Shown: positions 1-8,937, counted from the first letter of the stretch. The stretch: DNA of 25,201 bases from UBA3818 sp051881895 (GCA_051881895.1 JBJEQT010000185.1:1-25201), one strand, 5' to 3'. Numbers and translations are program-made. Notes: a model not told the origin generated them from the letters alone.

Positions 1-2
1 AA

Positions 3-76
<74 letters not shown>

Positions 77-96
77 AGGCTTTAGCGACAGATGAT

Positions 97-125
97 ATTC
101 TATCAAACTCCGCCCGATTTGTCAA
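97..125 (-). promoter_or_regulatory. sigma-A-type promoter of tRNA-Gly
   Basis: Reading the minus strand, a perfect -35 TTGACA (125-120) is followed after exactly 17 bases by TAGAAT (102-97). Transcription would start near position 90, about 14 bases before the mature tRNA 5' end. This fits a strong stable-RNA promoter. Confidence 0.85.
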
Positions 126-190
126 TGGGTTTCCCCATATTCTTGCCCTTATCTTCTCCTATTTTTCTTTCAAACGGTCTAAAAGCAATA

Positions 191-219
191 AAAAGGGCGG
201 GAAATCCCGCCCTTTTTTT
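191..219. terminator. intrinsic terminator after clpE, symmetric
   Basis: A 7-bp GC stem GGGCGGG (195-201) / CCCGCCC (206-212) with a 4-base loop is flanked by A4 and T7 on the plus strand. On the minus strand it therefore gives a hairpin followed by a U run directly after the clpE stop codon. The symmetry would allow it to stop transcription from either side. Confidence 0.9.
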
Positions 220-222
220 CCG

Positions 223-2532
223 TTAAGCAGATACGATTTTAATCTTCCCATCCTGATCGATCGCTTTTATCAGCGAAACCTGCCCGTCAATTTGTTCCAC
301 AAGCAGCGTACAGATGGGATCTTCCACCTGACGGCGGATAACCCTGCGCAGGTCCCGGGCGCCGCTCTTGTTGCCATAGGCCTCTTTCGCGATCAACGCC
401 AGCACCGCTTCATCCCAGCCGAATGTGATGCCCTTTTCTTTCATGGGTTCCACCAGCTCCTGCAGCATCAGCGCCGCGATTTTTTCGTAATCCTTCTCGT
501 CCAGCTGGCGGAATGTAACAATTTCGTCGATACGCCCTAAAAACTCCGGCCGCAAAAATTGAGACAACGCCTTATAGGTATGGTCCTTTCTGGCCTGGGC
601 CTCGTTTTTCGTAAAGCCAACGGTACTCTCCTTCCACTCGCTGCCCGCGTTAGAGGTCATCACGATTACCGTGTTTTCAAAAGAAACGGTACGGCCATGC
701 GCATCGGTCAATTTGCCCTCATCGAGAATCTGCAGCAGGATGTTCATCACATCCGGATGGGCCTTCTCGATCTCGTCAAACAGGATCACGGAATACGGAC
801 GGCGGCGGACTTTTTCCGTCAGCTGGCCCGCCTCGTCATAGCCCACATACCCGGGAGGCGCTCCGACAATCCGGGAGACAGAGTGTTTTTCCATAAATTC
901 CGACATGTCCAAACGAATCAGCGGATCGGTTGAATCAAACAATTCCTGGGACAGCACTCTTACCAGTTCGGTCTTTCCCACGCCGGTCGGCCCGACAAAA
1001 ATGAAGGACGCGGGCCGTCTCCGGGCAGAAATCTGTACACGGCTGCGGCGCACCGCCGAAGCCACCAACTCCACCGCCTCATCCTGGCCGATGATTTTCT
1101 TTTTCAGCGTTTGCTCCAGCCGGGCCACCTTATTGAGTTCCGACTCTTTGATCTTGCTGGCGGGGATACCGGTCCAAAGTTCAATCACCTTTGCCACGTC
1201 TTCGCTGGTCACTTCAGCGCCCAATGCTTTCGGTTCCAATTCGTCCAGCTTGGCCGCCATCTGCAGCTGGTCCGCTTTGATCTTGGCCAGCTGTTCATAA
1301 TCCAAATGCTCCGAATCGCTTTCCAATTCCTCTACTTTTTGGCGGGAATCGGAAAGTTTTTTCTCCAGTTCATCATACTCGGCCATTTCCTTATTGCGCA
1401 GCGCGGCGCAGGAACAGGCTTCGTCCAGCAAATCGATTGCTTTATCCGGCAGGAATCGGTCGTTGATATACCGCTCGGACAGCACAACCATACTGCGGGC
1501 CATTTCCGGGGAAACGGTGACCCGGTGATATTTTTCATAATAGCCGCGGATCCCCTCAATGACCTTTACCGCTTCCTCGATAGAAGGCTCATTTACCGTA
1601 ACCGGCTGGAAACGCCGTTCCAAAGCCGAGTCCTTTTCAATGTATTTGCGGTATTCGCCGAAGGTGGTGGCGCCGATTACCTGAATCTCTCCCCGGGAAA
1701 GGGCCGGCTTCAGGATGTTGGCAGCGCTCATGGAGCCCTCCGCGTCGCCGGCGCCCACCAGATTGTGGACCTCATCAATAAACAGGATAATATTGCCCAG
1801 CGAGCGGACTTCGTCGATCAGGCCCTTGACCCGGCTTTCAAACTGGCCCCGGAACTGCGTACCGGCCACCAGGGCGGTCATATCCAGCAAATGAATTTCC
1901 TTGTCTTTTAATTTTTGCGGCACTGCGCCCTGCGCGATGCGTTGGGCAATCCCCTCCGCAATCGCCGTTTTGCCAACGCCGGGTTCGCCGATCAGGCATG
2001 GATTATTCTTGGTCCGGCGGTTGAGGATCTGCACCACCCGGTAGATTTCCTCGTCTCTGCCTATGATGCGGTCCAGCTGATTGTCCCGCGCTTTCTGCGT
2101 CAAATCCGAGCAGTACGCTTCTAAAAACTTTCGCTTGGGCGCTTTTTTCTCTTTCGCGTCTGCGTGGCGTTTTTTCCGTTCCGAGGCGCCCTGATCCCGC
2201 TCCGGCTGTCCGTTCATTTTGCCAAACATATTTTGCAAAAACGGGAATGTCTGCGCACCTCCGGGCACAAAATCCGGGTCATCCGGATCCTGTTCCATAT
2301 CCATTTCCTCGCCGCTTTCATCCATCATGCCCATCAGCTGGTCATTCATATTTTCGATTTCGTCGTCGGTAATGCCCATCTTTTCCATCAGCTCATTGAC
2401 CGGGCCGATACCAAGTTCCCTGGCGCACTGCAGGCACAACCCCTCATTAATGGTTTTTCCGTTTTCCATCCGGGTCATAAAAACCACTGCAACTCTTTTT
2501 TTGCATCTGGAACACAACATACTCATTGCCAA
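223..2532 (-). CDS. clpE: ATP-dependent Clp protease ATP-binding subunit, ClpE-type (zinc-finger) AAA+ unfoldase
   Basis: This is a Hsp100 unfoldase that feeds substrates to ClpP in the cytoplasm. The N terminus has a CxxC...CxxC zinc finger (Cys 7, 10, 33, 36), diagnostic of ClpE rather than ClpC. A Met/Asp-rich linker (about 50-130) follows. AAA module 1 has Walker A GEPGVGKT (182-189) and Walker B ILFIDE (249-254). A short coiled middle segment follows (about 385-435). AAA module 2 has GPTGVGKT (514-521) and VILFDEIE (about 582-589). A VGF tripeptide (638-640) matches the ClpP-docking loop. The start is ambiguous: GAGGTG (2544-2539) sits 6 bases before a TTG at 2532 and 12 bases before an ATG at 2526, so the TTG is used here. 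No CtsR operator is visible upstream. It follows cvpA after a 119-base gap. Confidence 0.93.
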   Translation of the reverse strand: MAMSMLCSRCKKRVAVVFMTRMENGKTINEGLCLQCARELGIGPVNELMEKMGITDDEIENMNDQLMGMMDESGEEMDMEQDPDDPDFVPGGAQTFPFLQNMFGKMNGQPERDQGASERKKRHADAKEKKAPKRKFLEAYCSDLTQKARDNQLDRIIGRDEEIYRVVQILNRRTKNNPCLIGEPGVGKTAIAEGIAQRIAQGAVPQKLKDKEIHLLDMTALVAGTQFRGQFESRVKGLIDEVRSLGNIILFIDEVHNLVGAGDAEGSMSAANILKPALSRGEIQVIGATTFGEYRKYIEKDSALERRFQPVTVNEPSIEEAVKVIEGIRGYYEKYHRVTVSPEMARSMVVLSERYINDRFLPDKAIDLLDEACSCAALRNKEMAEYDELEKKLSDSRQKVEELESDSEHLDYEQLAKIKADQLQMAAKLDELEPKALGAEVTSEDVAKVIELWTGIPASKIKESELNKVARLEQTLKKKIIGQDEAVELVASAVRRSRVQISARRRPASFIFVGPTGVGKTELVRVLSQELFDSTDPLIRLDMSEFMEKHSVSRIVGAPPGYVGYDEAGQLTEKVRRRPYSVILFDEIEKAHPDVMNILLQILDEGKLTDAHGRTVSFENTVIVMTSNAGSEWKESTVGFTKNEAQARKDHTYKALSQFLRPEFLGRIDEIVTFRQLDEKDYEKIAALMLQELVEPMKEKGITFGWDEAVLALIAKEAYGNKSGARDLRRVIRRQVEDPICTLLVEQIDGQVSLIKAIDQDGKIKIVSA

Positions 2533-2595
2533 AATCTACACCTCATATATCTTTCAAAAACAATTTCTATCCTGGATAAGCTTTGATTGAAGCCC

Positions 2596-2601
2596 ATTAT
2601 A
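2596..2601 (-). promoter_or_regulatory. possible -10 element for clpE
   Basis: The 119-base gap between cvpA and clpE contains a consensus TATAAT on the minus strand, which would give a 5' leader of about 57 bases. No acceptable -35 is found 16-18 bases upstream. No CtsR repeat or CIRCE element is seen in the gap. clpE may also be read through from the upstream operon. Confidence 0.35.
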
Positions 2602-2651
2602 AAAAGCAAATGTGAACTGGCTGTGAAAAAAACTGTGCGCAGAAAAAAACT

Positions 2652-3428
2652 TTAGCGGCCTGCAATCGAACGAAGAAAGTCCTGGCCAATAGCGATAGCA
2701 CCGGAAAAATCCGGCGTTGGCAGAGAGCCCAAAGCGTTTTTTTCCAAAAACAGCCGCAAAAGCCAGGTGTTTTCCAACGTCTGCCGGTTCAAAAACGGGA
2801 TGCTGTCGCCAATCAGCGCCAAAACAAGGCTTGCAACAGCAACGATCAAATACAAATACAACAGGCCCTCCACCGCGCCGATGCAGCCGCCCAAAAGCGA
2901 ATTAAGCGGCCCGACAACCGGGATGCGGCGCAGTCCCGAAAAGCAGCGGGAGATCATTCTGGTCACAAACATGAAAGCCGAGAAAAACAGCAGGAAAAAA
3001 ACGGTGGAAAAAAGGGCGATGCAGGTGGGGCCGATGGTTTGCTCCACAATATCCCCCGCCAGCTGTTCCACGTTGCCGGATATCGCCGGCAGCGTCAAGT
3101 CTGCCGGGAGTCCTGCAAATTCCAGCGCGTTTCGCAGATAGGCCGGAATGCTTTCCAAAGTGGCCGCCAGTGTCTGCAAAAATGCGCCGGCAGAACCGGA
3201 AGCCAGAATCTGATCCGAAATCCGATCAGTCAAGCCCTGCTTGACAAAGTGCGCAAAGGTGTATTCCGCCGCAGCGCCGGAAAGAGCGTTTGCCAGAAAC
3301 AAAGAGATAAAAAAGCCGATCAGCTGCACCAACGTGCGCACAAATCCCCGGCGGGCTGCCGACCGGATGTATACAATGACAAACAAAACAGCTGCCAAGT
3401 CCAATAAAACCGGCAAAAATTTTTCCAT
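2652..3428 (-). CDS. CvpA family membrane protein
   Basis: The protein has 258 residues and several hydrophobic segments: about residues 6-25, 33-50, a long central pair about 130-165, and about 180-205. The overall pattern, with a first helix pair followed by RRGF near residue 28, matches the CvpA/colicin V production family of integral membrane proteins. Members influence purine-linked and envelope phenotypes in enterobacteria, but the molecular role in Bacillota is unsettled. The start is supported by AGAGGAG seven bases before the ATG. It is the last gene of the long ruvC-to-cvpA run, 47 bases after the DUF5711 gene. Family assignment is from sequence pattern only. Confidence 0.78.
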   Translation of the reverse strand: MEKFLPVLLDLAAVLFVIVYIRSAARRGFVRTLVQLIGFFISLFLANALSGAAAEYTFAHFVKQGLTDRISDQILASGSAGAFLQTLAATLESIPAYLRNALEFAGLPADLTLPAISGNVEQLAGDIVEQTIGPTCIALFSTVFFLLFFSAFMFVTRMISRCFSGLRRIPVVGPLNSLLGGCIGAVEGLLYLYLIVAVASLVLALIGDSIPFLNRQTLENTWLLRLFLEKNALGSLPTPDFSGAIAIGQDFLRSIAGR

Positions 3429-3475
3429 GTCAATCTCCTCTCTCTTTTAGAGCCGCTGCGTTGCAGGCAAAACAA

Positions 3476-4636
3476 TCAGGAAAGGGGTTCCTGGCAGACA
3501 GCGTCGGGTGTTACATAATAAACATACCCGTTTCCCAGCGCTAAAAACAGGACCTCCGTATTCGGCGTGATCTGCTGGGTCAGCTCCCCCGCCGCGTTAT
3601 AAATCTCAATGCGGTTACCGGACAGAAGCGCCGCCCGGCTGCCGCTGACATCGATTGCGTCTACTTGGGACCGCAGGGACACCGAGCTGCCCTGCTGGTC
3701 ACAAGCGCCCAGCAAGGACAGTTTGACCGATTTAAACTCCTGGTAATCTCCCAATACCAAAGCGGAAATTTTCTCTCCCCGGGAGCAGAACATGCGAAGC
3801 GGCTCGTTTTGAAAAGACACGATCGCTTTCTCTTTGCCGGATTCTGAATAGTAATAGGCATTTTGATCGGTCAGCACCTGCAGTTCGCCGTTTTGAAAAC
3901 TGATATCATGGATGATTTCGTCTGCGTATTGCTTCTGCGCAAAAGGCGTTTCTTCATTCAGCCGGTACATCGTCAGCCCGCTGACCAGATCCCCTCCGCG
4001 GACCTGGACGGAAGAGACCGCTATGCTGCCATCCTGCAGGAAAGCGGCTCCGTATAAATAGCTTTCTGCCGATTTCCAGGAAAAGACCGGTTCCTGCAGC
4101 AAACTGTTATACACCTCCAGCTGCCCTAAAAATCGCTGGGTGTTGGTGATCACCGCCAAATCGTTTTGTTTGGACAGCGCGGCAAACAGCACCGGTTCAT
4201 CAAAGACCATTTCCTTGATCGTTTTTGTTTTGCTTTCCACCCGCATCGTTTTGGAGGCGGGATCATACAGAATAATCCTGCTGCCGGAACATTTCATGAC
4301 CGGGTTGCTGTAATCATGCGATACCTCCCGCAGCAGCTTTCCGTTCTTATTATAGATATGCAGATGGGTGTCGGTCAGAACCAGCAATGTATTCCCCATG
4401 GTTTGCACCTGGCGGACTGTTACGCCGGAAAATTCCACCGGATATCCGCTGCCCGAGCCCAATTCCGCGAACCCGCCGGCCAACTGCTCGGCCAGGCTTG
4501 TTTGTTTGACCTTCTCCCAGCCAAACCAACCGGCAAAAAAGATGGCCAAAACCAGCAAAAAAACGCCCAGCCGCTTGAAATTCTGCCGCCGGTTGCGCTT
4601 TTTCCGCAGCCGCTCAATATCTTCGAGCTGTCCCAA
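3476..4636 (-). CDS. DUF5711 family protein (single-pass membrane protein, probable beta-propeller ectodomain)
   Basis: The 386-residue protein resembles a family seen in Clostridia and annotated only as DUF5711; no function is established. It has a strongly basic cytoplasmic N terminus (RLRKKRNRRQ, residues 9-18), one membrane helix (about 24-42), and a long extracytoplasmic part. The ectodomain has repeated short beta-strand-like blocks (LLVLTDTHLHIYN, SRIILYDPAS, SGSRAALLSGNRIEIYN) spaced like propeller blades; that fold is my inference. The start is TTG at 4636, preceded by AGGATGGAG; no in-frame ATG lies nearby upstream. It sits between truA (66-base gap) and cvpA, which suggests an envelope role, but nothing more specific can be read. 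Confidence 0.7.
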   Translation of the reverse strand: MGQLEDIERLRKKRNRRQNFKRLGVFLLVLAIFFAGWFGWEKVKQTSLAEQLAGGFAELGSGSGYPVEFSGVTVRQVQTMGNTLLVLTDTHLHIYNKNGKLLREVSHDYSNPVMKCSGSRIILYDPASKTMRVESKTKTIKEMVFDEPVLFAALSKQNDLAVITNTQRFLGQLEVYNSLLQEPVFSWKSAESYLYGAAFLQDGSIAVSSVQVRGGDLVSGLTMYRLNEETPFAQKQYADEIIHDISFQNGELQVLTDQNAYYYSESGKEKAIVSFQNEPLRMFCSRGEKISALVLGDYQEFKSVKLSLLGACDQQGSSVSLRSQVDAIDVSGSRAALLSGNRIEIYNAAGELTQQITPNTEVLFLALGNGYVYYVTPDAVCQEPLS

Positions 4637-4702
4637 TTTGCTCCATCCTTTCCGATTGTACTTTTATCTATCCGATTTGAAACCGATACCGGAAAACAAA
4701 AT

Positions 4703-5470
4703 TCACTTTCTTTCCTCTTTCCAATGATCCGGCTGCGAATAAAAAACCTCGTCCAGATACAACCCGCAGGCCGGCGCGGTGACTCCTGCCAATGACCGGT
4801 CCCGCTCCTGCAGCGCCCGGCGCACCTGGCCAAGACTGATTTTTCCTTCATTGACCCGCAAAAGAGTCCCCACAATGATACGCACCATATTGTATAAAAA
4901 GCCGTCGCCTTCTATGGTAAAGACAACGAGGTTCCCCTCCCGTTCGACTTCACAGCGGTATACGGTACGCACCGTATCCTCCAAATCGGTTTTTGCGCTG
5001 CAAAATCCCCGAAAATCATGGGTTCCGAGAAGCATTTCGCATACCGGCTGCATCTTGTCCAGATCCAGCGGCTGCCAATATTCCAGCACGCGGCCCCGGT
5101 AAAATGGATTTTTGCCGTCCGCGTTCCAGATCAAGTACCGGTAGCGCTTGCCAACACAACTATACCGGGCATGGAAATCCGCCGGCACTTCCCGGCAGTC
5201 CAACACCCCAATGTCATCCGGCAAAAGCGCATTGAGGCTGCGCTTCAGCACGTACAGCGGAATATCGCTTTGAGTGTGAAAGTTCATACAAAACCGGTTG
5301 GCGTGCACGCCTGCATCGGTACGGGAACAGCCTTTCACATCTTCCCGCCGGTGCAGCACCGTCTCCATCGCGTCCTGCACCACCGTTGTGACCGACAGCG
5401 CGTTGGCCTGCACCTGAGAGCCATGGTAGGCGGTGCCGATATAGCAAAGGGTCATCAATATATTGCGCAT
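4703..5470 (-). CDS. truA: tRNA pseudouridine(38-40) synthase TruA
   Basis: This enzyme isomerises uridines 38, 39 and 40 in the anticodon arm of many tRNAs. At 255 residues it has the usual family length. The catalytic motif RTDAGVHA is at residues 50-57, with the nucleophilic Asp at 52. YIGTAYHGSQ near the N terminus and the C-terminal GDGFLYNMVRIIVGTL are family signatures. The open frame extends 61 codons further upstream into ecfT, but the ATG at 5470 has AAAGGGGA before it and matches the expected N terminus. The gene follows ecfT by 38 bases, the common Bacillota order ecfA1-ecfA2-ecfT-truA. Confidence 0.96.
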   Translation of the reverse strand: MRNILMTLCYIGTAYHGSQVQANALSVTTVVQDAMETVLHRREDVKGCSRTDAGVHANRFCMNFHTQSDIPLYVLKRSLNALLPDDIGVLDCREVPADFHARYSCVGKRYRYLIWNADGKNPFYRGRVLEYWQPLDLDKMQPVCEMLLGTHDFRGFCSAKTDLEDTVRTVYRCEVEREGNLVVFTIEGDGFLYNMVRIIVGTLLRVNEGKISLGQVRRALQERDRSLAGVTAPACGLYLDEVFYSQPDHWKEERK

Positions 5471-5508
5471 ATCCGTTCCCCTTTCCGCGCACCCGGTTTT
5501 TAAGCTTT

Positions 5509-6321
5509 TTAAAACATCACCGGAGCAAAGATGTTTACCGCGATAACGGCGCCGATACAAGCCACCGTCATTGCCGCGGCCACGCCATCCTGCCAGCTGT
5601 AATGCAGCTGTTTCATGCGGGTGCGGCCCACATCTCCCCGGTAGCAGCGGCACTCCATGGCCAGCGCCAATTCATCCGCCCGCCGGAAAGCCGAGACAAA
5701 AAGCGGAATCAAAATCGGGACCAGCGCTTTGGCCCGCTGCATAATGCCGCCGCTTTCCAAATCGGCGCCGCGGGCTTTCTGCGCGTTCATGATCTTGTCC
5801 GTTTCCTCAATCAGGGTCGGAATAAACCGCAGGGCGATGGTCATCATCATGGACAATTCATGTACCGGAAAATGGATTTTTTTCAGCGGCTTCATCAGGC
5901 GCTCCAGCCCATCGGTCAGCGCGATCGGCGAGGTCGTATAGGTCAAAAGCGACGTGCCCGCGATCAAACAGATGATGCGGATAGTCATCACCACCGCCGT
6001 CAGGAGTCCCTGCCGGGAAATGTGGATGATCCACCAGTCAAACAGCGGGTCGCCTTTGACAAAAAACATGTTGAGCACTGTGGTAAAGATAATGATCGGG
6101 ATCACCGGCTTTAAGCTTTTGGTGATCATGCGGGGCGGAATACCGGAAATGGCGTAGGCAAAAATCAAAAACAGAATGCCCACGCATAATCCCAGCGGAT
6201 TGGATACGGTAAACAGCATAACAATGTAGCCGATCGTCAGTAAAATCTTCATCCGGGGATCCAACCGGTGCAGCACCGATTTGCCCGGAAAATACTGTCC
6301 GATGGTAATATCCTTAAGCAT
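5509..6321 (-). CDS. ecfT: energy-coupling factor transporter transmembrane protein EcfT
   Basis: This is the scaffold membrane subunit of group II ECF importers. It links interchangeable vitamin-binding S components to the EcfA1/EcfA2 ATPases. The protein has 270 residues with hydrophobic helices near residues 28-60, 70-90, 100-125 and 240-265. The cytoplasmic coupling helices carry the expected XRX motifs: QKARGAD in the middle, and a second in AMECRCYRG, where the more usual alanine before the Arg is Cys. Its ATG overlaps the end of ecfA2 by 8 bases, implying translational coupling. No S-component gene is in the window, as expected when the module is shared. Confidence 0.95.
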   Translation of the reverse strand: MLKDITIGQYFPGKSVLHRLDPRMKILLTIGYIVMLFTVSNPLGLCVGILFLIFAYAISGIPPRMITKSLKPVIPIIIFTTVLNMFFVKGDPLFDWWIIHISRQGLLTAVVMTIRIICLIAGTSLLTYTTSPIALTDGLERLMKPLKKIHFPVHELSMMMTIALRFIPTLIEETDKIMNAQKARGADLESGGIMQRAKALVPILIPLFVSAFRRADELALAMECRCYRGDVGRTRMKQLHYSWQDGVAAAMTVACIGAVIAVNIFAPVMF

Positions 6322-7183
6322 TGGCGCTTCCCCCCTGCTTTAAAATCTTTTCCAACGCCGTTTTGGCCTGATCCACAGTGTAGACGTTGGCGGGAACCGG
6401 CCATCCTTTTTCGCTCAGCGATAAGAACACCCGTGATACCTGCGGCACCGCAAGGCCCATGGTCTCAATTTCCCGGCTGCGGGAGAACACCTTTTCCACT
6501 TCGTCGAACATCGCTACCTTGCCGTGGTTCATAACCAGCACCTTTTCGGTGTATTTGGCCACATCCTCCATGCTGTGGGATACCAGCAGGATGGTCTTTT
6601 TCTGCTCCCGGTGATACTCCAGGATCTGACCCAAAATCCGTTCCCTGCCCTTGGGATCCAGGCCGGCAGTCGGCTCGTCCAGGATCAACACCTCCGGGCT
6701 CATGGCAATGACCCCGGCAATGGCCACCCGCCGTTTCTGCCCGCCGGACAGTTCAAACGGGCTTTTTTCCATATGATGAGGCTTCAGCCCTACAAAAAGC
6801 GCCGCTTCCTTGACCCGACGGTCGATTTCCTCTTCCGAAAGGCCCATGTTCTTGGGGCCGAAAGCAATGTCTTTATAGACCGTATCTTCAAACAGCTGAT
6901 ATTCCGGGTACTGGAACACCAATCCCACTTTAAAGCGGATTCGGCGGATTTCCTTCGGGTTTTCCCAGATATCCTCTCCGTCCACATAAATTTTACCGGA
7001 GGTAGGTCGTAAAAGGCCGTTAAAATGCTGAATCAATGTGGATTTGCCCGACCCCGTGTGGCCGATCACCCCGATCAGCTCCCCCGGTTCGATTTCCAGG
7101 TTTACATCAGAGACCGCCGCCTGTTCATAGCTGGTTCCCTGTGAATAAGTATGAGTCAAATGCTCTGTTTTAATGACTGACAT
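6314..7183 (-). CDS. ecfA2: energy-coupling factor transporter ATPase EcfA2
   Basis: This is one of the two ABC ATPases energising ECF vitamin and cofactor import. Walker A GHTGSGKST is at residues 41-49, the Q-loop at FQYPEYQLF, the signature LSGGQK at 145-150, and Walker B ending LILDEP at about 166-171. The C terminus carries the family-specific extension. At 289 residues the length is normal. The frame is open 33 codons further upstream inside ecfA1, but ATG 7183 has GGAGGA seven bases upstream and gives the typical N terminus. It overlaps ecfA1 by 14 bases and ecfT by 8 bases. FQYPEYQLF, against FQNPDNQLV in its partner, distinguishes EcfA2 from EcfA1. Confidence 0.95.
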   Translation of the reverse strand: MSVIKTEHLTHTYSQGTSYEQAAVSDVNLEIEPGELIGVIGHTGSGKSTLIQHFNGLLRPTSGKIYVDGEDIWENPKEIRRIRFKVGLVFQYPEYQLFEDTVYKDIAFGPKNMGLSEEEIDRRVKEAALFVGLKPHHMEKSPFELSGGQKRRVAIAGVIAMSPEVLILDEPTAGLDPKGRERILGQILEYHREQKKTILLVSHSMEDVAKYTEKVLVMNHGKVAMFDEVEKVFSRSREIETMGLAVPQVSRVFLSLSEKGWPVPANVYTVDQAKTALEKILKQGGSANA

Positions 7184-8036
7184 GGCGTTCCTCCAACAGT
7201 TTTTCAATGGCCTGGACGCATTCTTCCTCGAAGATGATGTCGTCCGGCAGATCATAACCGTCTTGCCGCAGCAGCCAGGCAAGCTCTGTCACCTGCGGCA
7301 CGTCGAGCCCGACGCTCTTTAGCTGTTCCACGTGGGAAAACACCTGGCGGGGCGACCCGTCGAGAATGATTTTCCCATTGTCTACCACGACTACCCGGTC
7401 ACACCGGGCAGCTTCGTCCATATAATGGGTGATCAGCACTACCGTGATACCGAACTGATCTCCCAGCTGCCGGATGGTTTGAAGCACTTCCCGCCGGCCC
7501 TGCGGGTCCAGCATGGCAGTAGGCTCATCCAGCACAATACACTTGGGCCGCATGGCGATAATGCCAGCGATAGCCACCCGTTGCTTTTGCCCGCCGGAAA
7601 GCTGGTGAGGGGAATGCTCCCGGTATTCGTACATGCCCACCGCTTTGAGCGACTCATCTACCCGGCGGCGGATCTCCTCCGGCGGCACGCCCAAATTTTC
7701 CAGTGCAAAAGCCACGTCTTCCTCCACGATTGTGGCGACCAGCTGGTTATCCGGATTTTGGAACACCATGCCTGCCGTCTGACGGATATCATACAGCCGG
7801 TCCTCCTCCTTGGTGTCGATACCGCCGACATAAACCGTACCGGAAGTGGGCAGCAAAATCGCATTGAAATGCTTGGCCAGGGTGGATTTGCCCGATCCGT
7901 TATGCCCCAGTACCGCCACAAATTCCCCTGGCTGGACATCCAGTGAAATATCCTCCAGCACAACAGGCGGCAGCTTTTTTTCTTCATAATTGTCATACGC
8001 AAAGGATACATCCCTTGCCGATAGAATCGGTTCCAT
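7170..8036 (-). CDS. ecfA1: energy-coupling factor transporter ATPase EcfA1
   Basis: This is the first ATPase of the ECF module and pairs with EcfA2 below EcfT. Walker A GHNGSGKST is at residues 44-52, Q-loop FQNPDNQLV at about 92-100, signature LSGGQKQR at 146-153, and Walker B CIVLDEP at about 166-172. It has 288 residues, the usual length. The ATG at 8036 is preceded by AGAAGGA. It follows the methyltransferase gene by 27 bases and overlaps ecfA2 by 14 bases, so the three ecf genes must be co-expressed. Confidence 0.95.
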   Translation of the reverse strand: MEPILSARDVSFAYDNYEEKKLPPVVLEDISLDVQPGEFVAVLGHNGSGKSTLAKHFNAILLPTSGTVYVGGIDTKEEDRLYDIRQTAGMVFQNPDNQLVATIVEEDVAFALENLGVPPEEIRRRVDESLKAVGMYEYREHSPHQLSGGQKQRVAIAGIIAMRPKCIVLDEPTAMLDPQGRREVLQTIRQLGDQFGITVVLITHYMDEAARCDRVVVVDNGKIILDGSPRQVFSHVEQLKSVGLDVPQVTELAWLLRQDGYDLPDDIIFEEECVQAIEKLLEERHVSH

Positions 8037-8063
8037 GTGATATTCCTTCTTTCTTGACTCAGG

Positions 8064-8927
8064 TTATCGTTCCCATACGGCGGTGGAGCCGCAGGGCAGT
8101 GAAAAGCCGGAGGCGGTTACCGGCAGCCCGATCTCAGATGCCCAGACCCGGCCATCCCGGCCGCGTCCCACAGTAACGCCCAGCAGACATTCCATAACAG
8201 AGGCCGGCAGCCCGGTCGTATAGGAATTGAGCAGGAAAAACAGCGCGTCGTCGGAAAGAACCTGCGCGGTCAATTCCAAAAACTCATAGATCTGCTCCTC
8301 CAGTTTCCAGACCTCGCCGCCGGGGCCCCGCCCATAGGACGGCGGATCCATCAGGATCCCGTCGTACCGGTTGCCGCGGCGTATTTCCCGCTCCACAAAC
8401 TTTTTGCAGTCATCCACAATCCAGCGAATGGGCTTGTCCCCCAAGCCGGACAGCGCCGCGTTTTCCCTGGCCCAGGCTACCATCCCTTTGGAAGCGTCCA
8501 CATGGCAGACCGAAGCGCCCGCTTCTGCACATGCCAGCGTAGCGCCGCCGGTGTACGCAAACAGGTTAAGTACCTTTACCGGCCGGTTGGCCAAGCGGAT
8601 TTTTTTCGCCATAAAGTCCCAGTTGACCGCCTGTTCCGGGAATAGGCCCGTATGCTTAAAGCCGGTGGGGCTGACCTTAAAGGTAAGCGCCCCATACCGG
8701 ATTTTCCACTCTTTTTTGTCCAGCGTGCGGTTTTGCCAGCTTCCGCCGCCCGCGTTGGAGCGAATATATCTGGCATCCGCCTTTTTCCAGTCCGGATGCG
8801 TTTTTGGGGTGTTCCAGATGATCTGCGGGTCCGGCCGGATCAGCAGCACATCACCCCAGCGTTCCAGCTTTTCTCCGCCGGAAGTGTCAATGATTTCATA
8901 GTCCTTCCACTGGTCGGCAATTCTCAT
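8064..8927 (-). CDS. class I SAM-dependent methyltransferase, RlmI/YccW-like (PF10672 type)
   Basis: The 287-residue protein has a SAM-binding Rossmann core. Motif I is VLNLFAYTGGATLACAEAGA, with an acidic end to strand 2 in VDASKG. Motif IV is DPPSYGRG, characteristic of the rRNA cytosine-C5 and related base methyltransferases (RlmI/RlmKL group). RlmI proper has an N-terminal PUA domain; here the first 100 residues look different, so the exact target, probably rRNA or another RNA, is unknown. The frame is open 14 codons further up, but ATG 8927 has AGGGGG upstream and avoids overlap with glmM, which ends 10 bases before. It sits between glmM and ecfA1 in the long operon. Confidence 0.82.
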   Translation of the reverse strand: MRIADQWKDYEIIDTSGGEKLERWGDVLLIRPDPQIIWNTPKTHPDWKKADARYIRSNAGGGSWQNRTLDKKEWKIRYGALTFKVSPTGFKHTGLFPEQAVNWDFMAKKIRLANRPVKVLNLFAYTGGATLACAEAGASVCHVDASKGMVAWARENAALSGLGDKPIRWIVDDCKKFVEREIRRGNRYDGILMDPPSYGRGPGGEVWKLEEQIYEFLELTAQVLSDDALFFLLNSYTTGLPASVMECLLGVTVGRGRDGRVWASEIGLPVTASGFSLPCGSTAVWER

Positions 8928-8937
8928 ACAGCGCCCC

